28,925 nucleotides of DNA. It comes from an uncultured Prevotella sp. Lineage in GTDB: Bacteria; Bacteroidota; Bacteroidia; Bacteroidales; Bacteroidaceae. This document shows positions 1-7,693 of the stretch, piece by piece. The notes beneath the pieces were generated by a model. The model ran no database searches. It worked only from the letters and a program-made list of their open reading frames with translations, and was not told the DNA's origin. Position 1 is the stretch's first letter; every line of letters begins with the position of its first letter. Where the stretch lies: the NCBI GenBank assembly GCA_900557405.1, contig USSF01000027.1, positions 1 to 28,925 on the forward strand, in the 5' to 3' direction. The position numbers and the translations under genes are program-made.

Positions 1-41
1 TAAACAGGGCGTTTCAGACGGATTGTGAGGGTGTGAGGGTA
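1..41 (-). repeat. Partial copy of a dispersed CCCTCAC / CTGAAACGCCC element
   Basis: Positions 1-17 are the exact reverse complement of 15115-15131, and 24-41 match the reverse complement of 15090-15107, a double CCCTCAC motif. The 6-7 bases between the two blocks differ between copies. Here the element lies about 75 bases past the stop of the minus-strand surface-protein gene and reads in the direction of that gene; the second copy also lies downstream of a gene and reads along it. The window edge cuts this copy, so the hairpin partner seen at 15134-15143 cannot be checked here. Confidence 0.75.
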
Positions 42-115
42 ACAAAATAAAAAAATATTTTCATTAAAAACGGAATGGGCGGGAAGCAGGAGAATTGCAA
101 TCCGGCTGGTTCACA

Positions 116-3073
116 TCACAAATTAAGTATTTTCTTTCCTCTGACTATTACAATCCCCTTATAATCCTTTGAAACAGGCTGTCCATATACATTATAATAT
201 ACGCCCGAATCTGAGGAGTCGGCATCTGAAGGTGTTAAAGATGTTGCGATCTTGCTCAAAGATATGTTATATGTCACTTCACTTTCTGTAAGGAGAGGGA
301 TTTCTGCGGTGTACGGAGAATAGCCATCGGCAACAGCAGTCAATGAATATTCAAGACCTGGCTGATAAATCGAGACTCTATAAGAACCCGAGTCATCACT
401 TGTAGCATTGTATATCACATCTCCGCTACAGAATGTCAGAACAGCATTCGGGACAGGAGTCTCATTACAAGTGACGAGTCCGGAAACCACCGTAGCGGGT
501 TTCTCTACTGTGAACATTGCGATTGGAGCTTTTTCGCTTCTATAATCCGTTTCATTACCACGCCGATAGTATGCTTTTCCATAGGAAGAGTCGTAGCAAT
601 AGGTGACCGTGCAATATTTTCCGTTACCGTCGATTCTTGTATACAGACGTACTGCCGACGTACCGTCCCACACCAACGGGTCAGGGAAAGTGATTGTTGT
701 TGTGAACTTGTTACCTTTTGAAAGAGACAGCTTCTGGGCATCGTACACCATAACGGAAGGCATCGCTTCGATGTTGCTGCCTGGCACGAAGGAAGCGCTA
801 TCGACCAGTGCCACACGAGCTTCGAGAGTGAGACGGGAGAAATCGGCATCGTTCTGAGGACTGCCTTCAAAAGAAACCGATCTTATCACATCCCCTTTTG
901 ACATTCCGTATTTCTTCAGCATATCCGGTCCGTAGACCACGTCACAGTAAGCTCCCTTTTCATTATCGGCATTATACCAGTATATCGGTGTGTTGCGGGA
1001 GACACCAGTCCCCTCCCCCACCGTCAGTTCGGCGGATGCCGATTCGGGCGATACCGTATATACCACCTTTTCGGTAGAAACCATATATCCATCAACCAGA
1101 TTCTTGAACAGTACATAAATCTCGTGAGAACCAGGAGTATGTGGCACAAAGGAGAATTCGAACACAGCATCTGACGACGCCTGAAGGTCAACACTTCGGG
1201 CCAGAGCCACAGGAGCGCCGTCGAGGACGAGCGACAGGGAATAGCTGTCGGCTTTTTCCTCTGCGGCATTGCGGTTGACAAGAGTAGCCGAGGCGGTCGA
1301 TATGCGGTTTACCGTACCGTTTCCGGGAACGACACACTTGCCGAACATGACATCATGAGAGACCGGAACGATGTCCGGGCCCAATATATTATCAATGCAT
1401 GTGTTAGTGCCGGCAAAAGCCACGTAGTATTCTCCGGAAGGGATGCTGCCGACAGAAAAAGGTGTGAGCTTACCATATTTATATGTATGGTCAGATGCGC
1501 GTTCACCGCTCAGCTCGCTGCCCGGAATCCTTTGTGCAAGAGTCCAATGCACGCGGTCGGCAGAATAGAACACATCGAGCAGGACGTCATCGCCGCCATT
1601 GTCATAATCGGCACGCGCCACATCAAGCGTGAGCCCTTCCCCTTCGGAGAAGTCAAGCAAAGGAGTGACGAACTTATCATCCCGGAGAGACGTTGCATTG
1701 CAAAGCATATACACATTGCCAGAAGCCTCCGCATCGCGCTGCACCACGCTCCATCCACCTTCGGAATAAGTACCTGCAGGCATTTTCCCGTCCTCAAAGT
1801 TCACGTACAGCCGGTTTTTGGCAACCACCGTTCCAGTAACTCCGAAAGAGAAATCATCCAGTCCGTCGGCAGAAATCACCACATTGCCAGAATACTCTCC
1901 GGCTGTATTTCCAAGGAGCGAGATCACGACATCCCGTTCAGAATGGGAAGCGATGACTGCCGGCAGACTACCGGCATCTACAGAATATCCTTCCGGAACA
2001 GAAACAGAAGAGACGGAGAGAGGGGCCGCCCCATCATTATGGAGCACGATATCCTTGGAAACCGGAGAATTGACGGTTCCCCATGAGACGGAAGCACCCC
2101 GAACAAGCGTTGCGTCATCATACGTAACCCTGAGCACGGGCTTATAGGCAACAGGAGAAACCCATATTCCCGAAGGACAAACGGTATGTGTAATATTCTC
2201 GTAAATATCATATCTCGTGGCAGTTATCTCGCCTTTCTGGGTTATCCGCCCCGAGAGGCTGACCGTAGCTGTGGCCCCTGCTGCAATGGCTTTACCGATG
2301 GGCACGGTAAAGCATGGTGTCTTGGCATCACGATAATCGACGACAGAAAGGGAGAAGCCTTCATCACCGGGGTTAAGGTCATAGTCGCCCGTATTCTGCA
2401 GTTCCACAGCACATTGGAACGTGAAAGCGCCATCCGCATCACAGTCTACGTGTTTCGGATTATTGTTTTCAACGCTTTTGATTTTCAGCCCACGAACAAA
2501 GTCCAGTTCTGCAGATTCCGCCTCAAAGTCATCGAATATCACATCCGAACCATAAATTCCAAGATATTCCCCCGACAAGGAAGGGACATCAACCTTAACC
2601 CAACCATCACAGGAGAGTCCGGGCAATGCAACATCGATCTGCCTGTCCTTTTTCAAAGAGCTGCCAACCTGAACGACAGTATAAAACTTCACCGTGCCAT
2701 CCGATGTCGTCTGCTTGACATAGATGCTCGAGGTTCCTGTAATTTTAGGAGTCACAAGCAAATCCGTGGTTTTCCCGGAATAAAAAGGTGTGCCCACATG
2801 ATTCTGGTCGCCCACTTCAAGTCCGCCGGAATTTCCCCTGCCAATTGTAGCCGACCAGTTATAAGCCACATAATAACCGATAGCCCCATAACCGTCGTCG
2901 CTGAAACTGCTGACGACATGCCCCCAATTGGAAGCGACTTTAAAAGAATGTTCTTCTGTTGAAACCGGAGAATTAAAATCCACCTTGTATGGACTGACCA
3001 TACCGGCAAGCATCTGCAGCGTACCCACAACAAGCAATAACGGGACCAACGCTATAAGCGAGAATTTTTTCAT
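116..3073 (-). CDS. Large secreted multi-domain surface protein (choice-of-anchor J-like, carboxypeptidase-regulatory-like)
   Basis: A 985-residue protein starting with a classical signal peptide (MKKFSL followed by a run of A, L and V). I use the ATG at 3073; a TTG two codons upstream is also in frame but less likely. Two regions (about 30-190 and 420-570) look like choice-of-anchor J / cleaved-adhesin beta-sandwiches. Between them is an Ig-like stretch of the HYDIN/ASPM type (about 315-415). Residues 870-950 resemble a carboxypeptidase regulatory-like fold (SGLVTCNETPVPNA...). The last 25 residues (VYGQPVSKDYKGIVI...GKK) resemble the short C-terminal tails common on Prevotella secreted proteins, possibly a type IX sorting signal; that is an inference. 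It is probably exported and surface-attached or released. No catalytic motif was recognised, so substrate and role are unknown. It is transcribed alone from the promoter at 3141-3169. Confidence 0.8.
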   Translation of the reverse strand: MKKFSLIALVPLLLVVGTLQMLAGMVSPYKVDFNSPVSTEEHSFKVASNWGHVVSSFSDDGYGAIGYYVAYNWSATIGRGNSGGLEVGDQNHVGTPFYSGKTTDLLVTPKITGTSSIYVKQTTSDGTVKFYTVVQVGSSLKKDRQIDVALPGLSCDGWVKVDVPSLSGEYLGIYGSDVIFDDFEAESAELDFVRGLKIKSVENNNPKHVDCDADGAFTFQCAVELQNTGDYDLNPGDEGFSLSVVDYRDAKTPCFTVPIGKAIAAGATATVSLSGRITQKGEITATRYDIYENITHTVCPSGIWVSPVAYKPVLRVTYDDATLVRGASVSWGTVNSPVSKDIVLHNDGAAPLSVSSVSVPEGYSVDAGSLPAVIASHSERDVVISLLGNTAGEYSGNVVISADGLDDFSFGVTGTVVAKNRLYVNFEDGKMPAGTYSEGGWSVVQRDAEASGNVYMLCNATSLRDDKFVTPLLDFSEGEGLTLDVARADYDNGGDDVLLDVFYSADRVHWTLAQRIPGSELSGERASDHTYKYGKLTPFSVGSIPSGEYYVAFAGTNTCIDNILGPDIVPVSHDVMFGKCVVPGNGTVNRISTASATLVNRNAAEEKADSYSLSLVLDGAPVALARSVDLQASSDAVFEFSFVPHTPGSHEIYVLFKNLVDGYMVSTEKVVYTVSPESASAELTVGEGTGVSRNTPIYWYNADNEKGAYCDVVYGPDMLKKYGMSKGDVIRSVSFEGSPQNDADFSRLTLEARVALVDSASFVPGSNIEAMPSVMVYDAQKLSLSKGNKFTTTITFPDPLVWDGTSAVRLYTRIDGNGKYCTVTYCYDSSYGKAYYRRGNETDYRSEKAPIAMFTVEKPATVVSGLVTCNETPVPNAVLTFCSGDVIYNATSDDSGSYRVSIYQPGLEYSLTAVADGYSPYTAEIPLLTESEVTYNISLSKIATSLTPSDADSSDSGVYYNVYGQPVSKDYKGIVIVRGKKILNL

Positions 3074-3140
3074 AAGCAAAACCTTTTAAGACAAGATTCC
3101 GGCATGAACGCACACTGACGTTATGTCAAGTAATCTGCGG

Positions 3141-3169
3141 CAAAGATACAAAATATAAGAAAAAGTCAA
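3141..3169 (-). promoter_or_regulatory. Bacteroidetes-type promoter for the surface-protein gene
   Basis: Read on the minus strand there is a -7 box TATCTTTG (3148-3141), matching TAnnTTTG, with a TTG -33 element (3169-3167) 18 bases upstream. The expected start of transcription leaves a leader of roughly 60 bases before the ATG at 3073. The surrounding DNA is very A/T-rich, so chance matches are possible, but both boxes and the spacing fit. Confidence 0.55.
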
Positions 3170-3273
3170 AAGGATAAGCTACAAAAATTCAATATAATAA
3201 AAAAAACAGACTGACAAACAACAATCGCGGACGAGAGGAAGAAGCATACGGAAACGGAATATGGCGCTCATAC

Positions 3274-3310
3274 GAAAGCCATACCTCACGAAGATGGAGG
3301 CATGGCTTTC
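3274..3310. terminator. Stem-loop between kinase and surface-protein genes, possible terminator
   Basis: The arms GAAAGCCATACCTC (3274-3287) and GAGGCATGGCTTTC (3297-3310) pair at 13 of 14 positions around a 9-base loop. It sits 30 bases past the stop of the minus-strand kinase gene. There is no strong T-run on the minus strand, so it may be a weak or Rho-assisted terminator, or a 3'-end stabilising hairpin. Confidence 0.45.
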
Positions 3311-3339
3311 TTGTTCAAGACATACTTGATGCGGTCTAT

Positions 3340-3984
3340 TTATTTGTCTTCCTTCAAGGATTTCCCGATATAATCCATAATAAGGTCTACGGCCTGCTGC
3401 TCGGTCATGTCCGTCACGTTGATTACGAGGTCGTAGTTGCGAGCGTCGTAACGGCTCCTGCCGGAGAACTTCTTGGTGTAGGCCTCCCTGCCCTTGTCAA
3501 ACTTGTCGATGGCTTCGACGGCTTCCTCTTCAGTCATGTTCCTCACCTCCATCATCCGCTCGATGCGCTTCGGCTTGCTGCAGGTGATGAAAATCTTGAG
3601 GGCGTTGAGGTGGTTGCGGAAAATGTAGAATCCGGAGCGTCCGGCAATGACGCATGATTCGTCTTCGGCCAGTTTGAGCAGGAATTCGCTTTCCACGCGG
3701 AACACGTTGTCTGTCGTGGCCACGGGGTTTTCGATATCGAAGCGCTCTTCTATGCGGTATCTGTTCAGATAGCTTTCGATGAAGCTGTTCCACCAGTTGA
3801 ACTTTGACGACCTCACTTCTTCGAGCTCGTCTACCGAGAGATTGAATTTCTTTGTCAGTTCCTTTACGATTGCCTTATCGTAGAATTTCACGCCGAGCAG
3901 TCCGGCGATCTTCTCGCCGATCTCGTGTCCTCCGGAACCTACTTCTCTGTTTATGGCAATAACAAATTTCTTATTCTTGTTCAT
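3340..3984 (-). CDS. Cytidylate kinase-like family protein
   Basis: 214 residues resembling the cytidylate kinase-like family (Cytidylate_kin2 type). The N-terminus has a P-loop-like stretch, INREVGSGGHEIGEKIA (about 10-26), followed by YDKAIVKEL, the usual layout of this nucleoside-monophosphate-kinase-like family. The middle carries AGRSGFYIF, and a basic segment with KPKRIERMM and RSRYDARNYDLVIN forms the lid and C-terminal part. The protein is soluble with no signal peptide. The family presumably phosphorylates a nucleotide or related substrate, but the true substrate of these stand-alone Bacteroidetes members is not certain, and a canonical Cmk may be encoded elsewhere. It is a single gene, divergent from purH. 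Confidence 0.85.
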   Translation of the reverse strand: MNKNKKFVIAINREVGSGGHEIGEKIAGLLGVKFYDKAIVKELTKKFNLSVDELEEVRSSKFNWWNSFIESYLNRYRIEERFDIENPVATTDNVFRVESEFLLKLAEDESCVIAGRSGFYIFRNHLNALKIFITCSKPKRIERMMEVRNMTEEEAVEAIDKFDKGREAYTKKFSGRSRYDARNYDLVINVTDMTEQQAVDLIMDYIGKSLKEDK

Positions 3985-4026
3985 AGTCAGTAGTGTTTTT
4001 ATTATCAGTATTTATGTTTTCGCCTA

Positions 4027-4034
4027 CAAATATA
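4027..4034 (-). promoter_or_regulatory. Candidate -7 box for the cytidylate kinase-like gene
   Basis: On the minus strand 4034-4027 reads TATATTTG, a match to TAnnTTTG, placed about 43 bases before the ATG at 3984. I do not see a TTG at the expected -33 distance, so the call rests on the -7 box alone. Confidence 0.35.
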
Positions 4035-4420
4035 AAGATTTATTTCCATTTCCGTTGCTTTTTCCCATGTTATTTTTCGGTTTTCAAGCCTTTTCGCAGC
4101 ACATTATTTTCTCTATGCCCGGGATATGCAATGTGGGGTGTTCATTTTATCCGTTTTAGGGAATCAGAAATATAACGACAGCCACAGTTGTCGCACAGAA
4201 GAATCCGGCATCTCAATCGTCCTGCCATTCAAATTGCCCAAACAGCAGACAAGCAGAAAGCATGTCACAGGCATGCGAAACTTGGGAGATTATATTATTC
4301 CCCACAACCGGCGCACGGATTCCACAAGGGGCATAGCCTTAAAGAAAGGGAAAAAACGCAACGGAAGTTGGTACATATCAACAAAAAACGTAAAATGATT
4401 GAATTTTCGCGTTACAATAG

Positions 4421-4450
4421 TTGAAAATATGAAGCGATTTTGTAACTTTG
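4421..4450 (+). promoter_or_regulatory. Bacteroidetes-type promoter for purH and probably the mre operon
   Basis: TTG at 4421-4423, then exactly 19 bases, then TAACTTTG at 4443-4450: the canonical -33 / -7 arrangement. Transcription should start near 4457, leaving about 33 bases before the purH ATG. No other good promoter was seen before mreB, 38 bases past purH, so this may drive the whole cell-shape cluster. Confidence 0.75.
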
Positions 4451-4489
4451 CACCCAAATACATTTTTAACAGATATATAAAGAGACAAA

Positions 4490-5083
4490 ATGGCTGGAAC
4501 AAAAAAGATCAAGACAGCATTGGTATCGGTCTTCCATAAAGACGGACTGGATGAATTGCTCGCCAAGCTGAACGCTGAAGGAGTGAAGTTCCTCTCTACA
4601 GGAGGTACACAGAAGTTTATCGAATCCCTGGGATATGAGTGTCAGGCAGTTGAAGACGTGACGACATACCCTTCAATCCTCGGCGGACGCGTCAAGACAC
4701 TTCATCCGAAAGTGTTCGGCGGAATTCTGGCACGCCGCGACAACGAGGGCGACCGCGAGCAGATGGCTCAGTATGAGATACCGGAGATTGACTTGGTCAT
4801 CGTGGACCTGTATCCGTTTGAAGACACCGTGGCAAGCGGAGCTTCAGAGGCCGACATCATCGAGAAGATCGACATCGGCGGCATCTCGCTCATCCGCGCC
4901 GGAGCCAAGAACTTCAAGGACGTGGTAATTGTTCCGAGCAAGGCTGAATACGGCGTATTGCTCGATATCCTGAACAAGAAGGGTGCTGAGACCGACATCG
5001 AGGACCGCCGCATGCTGGCCACAAGGGCTTTCGGAGTGAGCAGCCACTACGACACGGCAATCCACGCTTGGTTTGAGAAATAA
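4490..5083 (+). CDS. purH: IMP cyclohydrolase (stand-alone N-terminal domain of PurH)
   Basis: 197 residues covering the MGS-like IMP cyclohydrolase domain of PurH: the start KTALVSVFHKDGLDELL, the phosphate-binding STGGT (about 36-40), GGRVKTLHPKVFGGILARR (about 65-83), VDLYPFEDTV and IDIGGISLIRAGAKN. It closes FAICAR to IMP, the last step of de novo purine synthesis. Bifunctional PurH is a little over 500 residues; here a clean stop follows the cyclohydrolase domain and mreB begins 38 bases later, so the AICAR transformylase domain is absent from this locus. The protein ends at a natural-looking boundary (FGVSSHYDTAIHAWFEK). The missing step is presumably carried out by a separate protein encoded elsewhere. 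It is co-oriented with mreB, a neighbourhood known in Bacteroidales. Confidence 0.92.
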   Translation: MAGTKKIKTALVSVFHKDGLDELLAKLNAEGVKFLSTGGTQKFIESLGYECQAVEDVTTYPSILGGRVKTLHPKVFGGILARRDNEGDREQMAQYEIPEIDLVIVDLYPFEDTVASGASEADIIEKIDIGGISLIRAGAKNFKDVVIVPSKAEYGVLLDILNKKGAETDIEDRRMLATRAFGVSSHYDTAIHAWFEK

Positions 5084-5121
5084 CCTATAGTATATATATA
5101 AAGGTAAGAAATACTGGAATT

Positions 5122-6144
5122 ATGGGATTCTTTTCATTTATACAGGAAATAGCAATGGACCTTGGCACGGCCAACACCATCATCATCAGCGATGACAAGA
5201 TTGTGGTGGACGAGCCTTCGGTCGTGGCCCTCGACCGCCGTACGGACAAGATGATCGCCGTGGGCGAGAAGGCCAAGATGATGTATGAGAAAACTCATGA
5301 CAACATACGCACTATCCGCCCGTTGCGCGACGGAGTGATTGCCGACTTCACCGCCTGCGAGCAGATGATGCGCGGTCTGATCAAGATGGTACACACGGGC
5401 AGCCGACTCTTCTCACCGTCGCTGCGCATGGTTATCGGAGTGCCTTCGGGTTCTACGGAGGTTGAGCTGCGCGCCGTGCGCGATTCCGCCGAGCATGCCG
5501 ACGGTCGCGACGTGTATCTGATTTTCGAACCTATGGCTGCCGCCATCGGTATCGGCATCGACGTGGAGGCTCCGGAGGGCAACATGATTGTGGACATCGG
5601 CGGCGGAAGCACGGAGATTGCCGTGATTTCGCTGGGCGGCATCGTTTCGAACAACTCCATCCGCACTGCCGGCGACGACCTCACTGCCGACATACAGGAC
5701 TATATGAGCCGCCAGCACAACGTGAAGGTGAGCGAGCGTATGGCTGAGCGCATCAAGATACACGTGGGTTCGGCGCTGACCGACCTCGGCGACGAGGCAC
5801 CGGAGGACTACGTGGTTCACGGTCCGAACCGCATCACGGCGCTGCCTATGGAGGTGCCGGTATGCTATCAGGAGATTGCCCACTGCATCGACAAGACTAT
5901 CGCCAAGATAGAGAACGCCGTGCTCTCGGCTCTGGAGAACACTCCGCCGGAGCTATACGCCGACATCGTGAAGAACGGTATCTATCTGACTGGCGGCGGT
6001 GCGCTGCTCCGTGGTTTGGACAAGCGTCTGACCGACAAGATAAACATCCAGTTCCATATTGCCGAAGACCCGTTGCACAGCGTGGCAAAGGGAGCCGGCA
6101 TAGCTCTGAAGAACGTGGACCGCTTCTCGTTCCTCATGAGATAA
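5122..6144 (+). CDS. mreB: Rod shape-determining protein MreB
   Basis: A 340-residue actin-family ATPase of normal MreB length. The phosphate-1 loop DLGTANT is at about 13-19, preceded by an amphipathic FFSFIQEIAMD N-terminus that fits membrane contact. The phosphate-2 motif VDIGGGSTEIAVISLGG lies at about 157-173, and the adenosine-region motif YLTGGGALLRGLDK near 290-303. It forms membrane-bound filaments that guide the elongation complex (MreC, MreD, RodA, PBP2), all encoded next on the same strand. A long inverted repeat starts 10 bases after the stop and may reduce read-through to mreC, giving MreB in excess, as is usual; this is an inference. Confidence 0.97.
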   Translation: MGFFSFIQEIAMDLGTANTIIISDDKIVVDEPSVVALDRRTDKMIAVGEKAKMMYEKTHDNIRTIRPLRDGVIADFTACEQMMRGLIKMVHTGSRLFSPSLRMVIGVPSGSTEVELRAVRDSAEHADGRDVYLIFEPMAAAIGIGIDVEAPEGNMIVDIGGGSTEIAVISLGGIVSNNSIRTAGDDLTADIQDYMSRQHNVKVSERMAERIKIHVGSALTDLGDEAPEDYVVHGPNRITALPMEVPVCYQEIAHCIDKTIAKIENAVLSALENTPPELYADIVKNGIYLTGGGALLRGLDKRLTDKINIQFHIAEDPLHSVAKGAGIALKNVDRFSFLMR

Positions 6145-6154
6145 CGACAAGAGC

Positions 6155-6239
6155 AAAAAAGTAAAAAGGTAAAAAAGTAAAAAGCATACGATGCGAAGGC
6201 AGACATTACCTTTTTACTTTTTTTGCCTTTTTACTTTTT
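6155..6239. repeat. A/T-rich inverted repeat between mreB and mreC
   Basis: The left arm (6155-6184) is built of GTAAAAAG-like units; the right arm (6210-6239) is its near-perfect reverse complement, with a 25-base spacer and a following T-run at 6243-6250. In RNA it would form a hairpin of about 30 base pairs made largely of A-U pairs, and the T-run makes it terminator- or attenuator-like. It also shows that the hydrophobic N-terminal extension in the longest mreC frame is only translated repeat. Confidence 0.8.
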
Positions 6240-6256
6240 CAGTTTTTTTTCAGACA

Positions 6257-7126
6257 ATGCGCAATCTATTAGCATTCCTTGCGAAATACAACCATTGGTT
6301 TGTGTTCATATTGCTCGAGGTGGCAAGCTTCGTCCTGCTGTTCCGTTTCAACAGTTTCCAGGGCAGCGTATTCTTCTCGTCGGCAAACGCCGTGGCGGGA
6401 AAGGTATACGAATACAACTCGGCAGTGACCACATTCTTCAACATGTCGAACAACAACAAGCGGCTCAGCGAGCGCAATCTCATACTGGAGCAGCAGGTGA
6501 AGACCCTCTCGCAATACATCGCCACACACAACGGCGACTCGCTCACGCTGGACCAGTGCCAGAAGCAGGCGCTTGCGGGCTTCAAGCTGATTCCGGCCAA
6601 GGTGATATCCAGCTCCACCGACAAGGAAGACAACCTCATCACCATTGACAAGGGCCGCGCCGACGGCGTGCACGAGGATATGGGAGTGGCGTGCGGCACG
6701 GGCATCGTGGGCGTGGTGTATATGGTATCCGACCATTACGCCATCGTGATTCCGGTGATCAACGTGAACTCCAACGTCAGCGTGACGATACAGAAGAGGG
6801 GCTACTTCGGTTTCCTACACTGGAAGAGGAAACCTTCGGACATCGCATACATCGACGACGTGCCGCGACACGCCAAGTTCGCCCTCGGCGACAAGGTGGT
6901 GACAAACGGCTATTCGTCCATCTTCCCCGAAGGAATCATGGTGGGAAAAATCCTCCACGTGTTCAATTCCGCCGACGGACTATCATACAGGGTGCAGCTG
7001 CGCCTTGCCACCGACTTCGGCAACCTGCGCCACGTCTGCGTGATTGACAACAGCGCACTGAAAGACAAGGCCCTGCTGCTCAAGGCGGCGCAAGACTCGC
7101 TCCGCCCGCGCAACGACAACAAATAA
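6257..7126 (+). CDS. mreC: Rod shape-determining protein MreC
   Basis: 289 residues from the ATG at 6257, giving MRNLLAFLAKYNHWFVF, the usual MreC start. A longer frame opens at 6191 inside the spacer of the inverted repeat, and its first 22 residues are repeat-encoded, so I reject it. One transmembrane segment (about 11-30) is followed by a coiled-coil (about 60-95) and the periplasmic beta domains (KVISSSTDKEDNLITIDKGRADGVHEDMGVAC... and GDKVVTNGYSSIFPEGIMVGKI). MreC is the bitopic scaffold that contacts PBP2 and activates the RodA-PBP2 synthase. It is followed by mreD after 51 bases. Confidence 0.95.
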   Translation: MRNLLAFLAKYNHWFVFILLEVASFVLLFRFNSFQGSVFFSSANAVAGKVYEYNSAVTTFFNMSNNNKRLSERNLILEQQVKTLSQYIATHNGDSLTLDQCQKQALAGFKLIPAKVISSSTDKEDNLITIDKGRADGVHEDMGVACGTGIVGVVYMVSDHYAIVIPVINVNSNVSVTIQKRGYFGFLHWKRKPSDIAYIDDVPRHAKFALGDKVVTNGYSSIFPEGIMVGKILHVFNSADGLSYRVQLRLATDFGNLRHVCVIDNSALKDKALLLKAAQDSLRPRNDNK

Positions 7127-7177
7127 CCTTTCCGGACACATATCAAATAAACATCATATAATCAGAGGAAATACCGC

Positions 7178-7678
7178 ATGAGTATAGATATATTCAAGAA
7201 AGTATTGCTTTTCATCATACTGGTACTCTCGCAAATACTGGTGCTCAACCACATCCACCTGTTCGGATGTGCGGTGCCGCTGCTCTATGTCTACTTCATC
7301 CTGCTCTTCAACAGATACTACCCCAGATGGGCACTGCTGCTGTGGGGCTTCCTGCTGGGACTGGGCATCGACACATTCTCCAACACGCCGGGACTCGCCG
7401 CGGCATCGCTCACCCTCGTGGCACTGCTGCAGCCATACGTGCTCAACATGTTCATCGCCCACGACAACAGCGACGACGTGAAGCCATCCATCCGCACACT
7501 CGGCCCGGGAAAATACATCGCCTACGCCTCTATATGCATATTTGCGTTCTGCCTGATGTTCTTCACGCTTGAATCATTCAACTTCTTCAACTGGCTGCAG
7601 TGGATATCCAACATCATCGGCAGCACGGTGCTTACCATCGTTTTCGTCATCGTACTTGAAAATGTAAGGAGAGACTAA
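7178..7678 (+). CDS. mreD: Rod shape-determining protein MreD
   Basis: 166 residues, nearly all hydrophobic, with about five predicted membrane spans (about 7-25, 30-46, 52-67, 78-97 and 115-160 in two parts). The segment VPLLYVYFILLFNRYYPRWALLLWGFLLGLGIDTF is typical of MreD, with the conserved G-x-x-x-D at the end of a helix. It is the integral inner-membrane partner of MreC. The next gene, mrdA, starts 15 bases downstream, so the two are co-transcribed. Confidence 0.9.
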   Translation: MSIDIFKKVLLFIILVLSQILVLNHIHLFGCAVPLLYVYFILLFNRYYPRWALLLWGFLLGLGIDTFSNTPGLAAASLTLVALLQPYVLNMFIAHDNSDDVKPSIRTLGPGKYIAYASICIFAFCLMFFTLESFNFFNWLQWISNIIGSTVLTIVFVIVLENVRRD

Positions 7679-7693
7679 GAGAGGGAAAATCAA

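Larger units (their letters stand above)
3985..4489. other. 505-base intergenic region between divergent kinase and purH genes
   Basis: This holds the candidate kinase promoter at its left end and the purH promoter at 4421-4450. The middle (about 4050-4400) contains only short overlapping open frames with no recognisable protein features and different products in each frame. I see no tRNA, strong hairpin or repeat in it. Confidence 0.6.

Noticed and set aside
1355..2962. Two long plus-strand open frames opposite the surface-protein gene
   Set aside because: Antisense shadows: Arg/His/Ile-rich, no motifs, and the minus-strand frame is continuous with a signal peptide and a promoter.
4126..4502. 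Overlapping small open frames upstream of purH
   Set aside because: They run through the purH promoter, differ in each frame and have no recognisable features.
6191..6256. N-terminal extension of MreC rich in Phe
   Set aside because: Encoded by the inverted repeat; MreC homologues begin at the MRNLLAFL position (6257).
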